This document shows, in pieces, positions 63,992 through 64,000 of a stretch of 64,000 nt of DNA. Source of the stretch: Streptococcaceae bacterium AF54-32pH5A. GTDB lineage: Bacteria > Bacillota > Bacilli > Lactobacillales > Streptococcaceae. Both the position numbers and the translations under genes were made by a program. The notes under the pieces are model-generated. The model had not been told where the DNA came from and did no database searches. It saw only the letters and a list, made by a program, of their open reading frames with translations. Each line of letters begins with the position of its first letter. Position 1 is the stretch's first letter. The stretch is from positions 47,340-111,339 of the forward strand of contig JAQDAD010000004.1 of NCBI GenBank assembly GCA_027682205.1, in the 5' to 3' direction.

Positions 63992-64000
63992 GGTCCGTTG
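63992..64000 (+). tRNA. Start of a probable tRNA-Glu, cut by the window edge
   Basis: GGTCCGTTG equals the first nine bases of streptococcal tRNA-Glu as I recall it, 22 bases after a strong promoter. The rest is outside the window. Confidence 0.55.

Overview
The window reads as chromosome of a mitis-group Streptococcus (S. mitis, S. oralis or a close relative of S. pneumoniae). Supporting evidence: a pneumococcal-type BOX element, a YSIRK/LPNTG surface protein built from SSURE (PavB) repeats next to the TCS08 pair and rpsD, the malR-A-D-C-X / malQ-P maltodextrin locus, the PatA/PatB exporter pair next to pgi and gltX, and extended -10 promoters (TGnTATAAT). Gene order does not follow S. pneumoniae throughout, and a relP-relR-relS cluster is present, so a non-pneumococcal species is more likely. 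All assignments come from reading the sequence; no database search was run.

Layout. 1-7.4 kb: end of a VOC protein, a small alarmone synthetase with its own two-component system (minus), then a persulfide-handling cluster: a CstR-like repressor and a tRNA deacylase (plus) facing rhodanese, CoA-disulfide/persulfide reductase-rhodanese and rhodanese (minus), with a CstR-type operator. 7.4-16.8 kb: acetyltransferase, beta-helix lipoprotein, nucleoside phosphorylase, TrkH/CabP potassium uptake, PavB-like adhesin, TCS08, rpsD. 16.8-23.2 kb: accessory, AT-rich region of two integrase-less elements stacked at the 3' end of rpmG (L33). One carries cadX-cadD, the other a small ORF plus a three-gene ABC-2 transporter. 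Three rpmG-end attachment copies and an rpsI (S9) end remnant mark the joints. 23.4-32.8 kb: ilvD, BOX element, hisS, an XRE/PspC/DUF3169/CPBP membrane-stress-like operon, aspS, a YitT protein. 32.8-44.1 kb: maltose regulon, with an IS3-family element inserted into the loop of the malP terminator. 44.1-53.1 kb: rlmA(II), tyrS, pbp1b, a DMT permease, dapH and its deacetylase, 5-FCL, rhomboid. 53.1-53.9 kb: the remains (or a rewired form) of a type II-A CRISPR locus: a solitary 36-nt repeat and a tracrRNA gene flanking one small unknown gene, with no cas genes in the window. 53.9-64 kb: galU, gpsA, patA-patB with a leader attenuator, an amidotransferase, pgi, gltX, a cytidine deaminase-like gene, and the first bases of a probable tRNA-Glu.

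The most unusual parts are (1) the tracrRNA / solitary repeat / small ORF unit between the rhomboid gene and galU, where the ORF's promoter overlaps the tracrRNA 5' end and its mRNA would carry the CRISPR repeat in its 3' UTR; and (2) the tandem rpmG-targeted elements with conserved 12-bp-spaced arm repeats and an rpsI-type junction inside.
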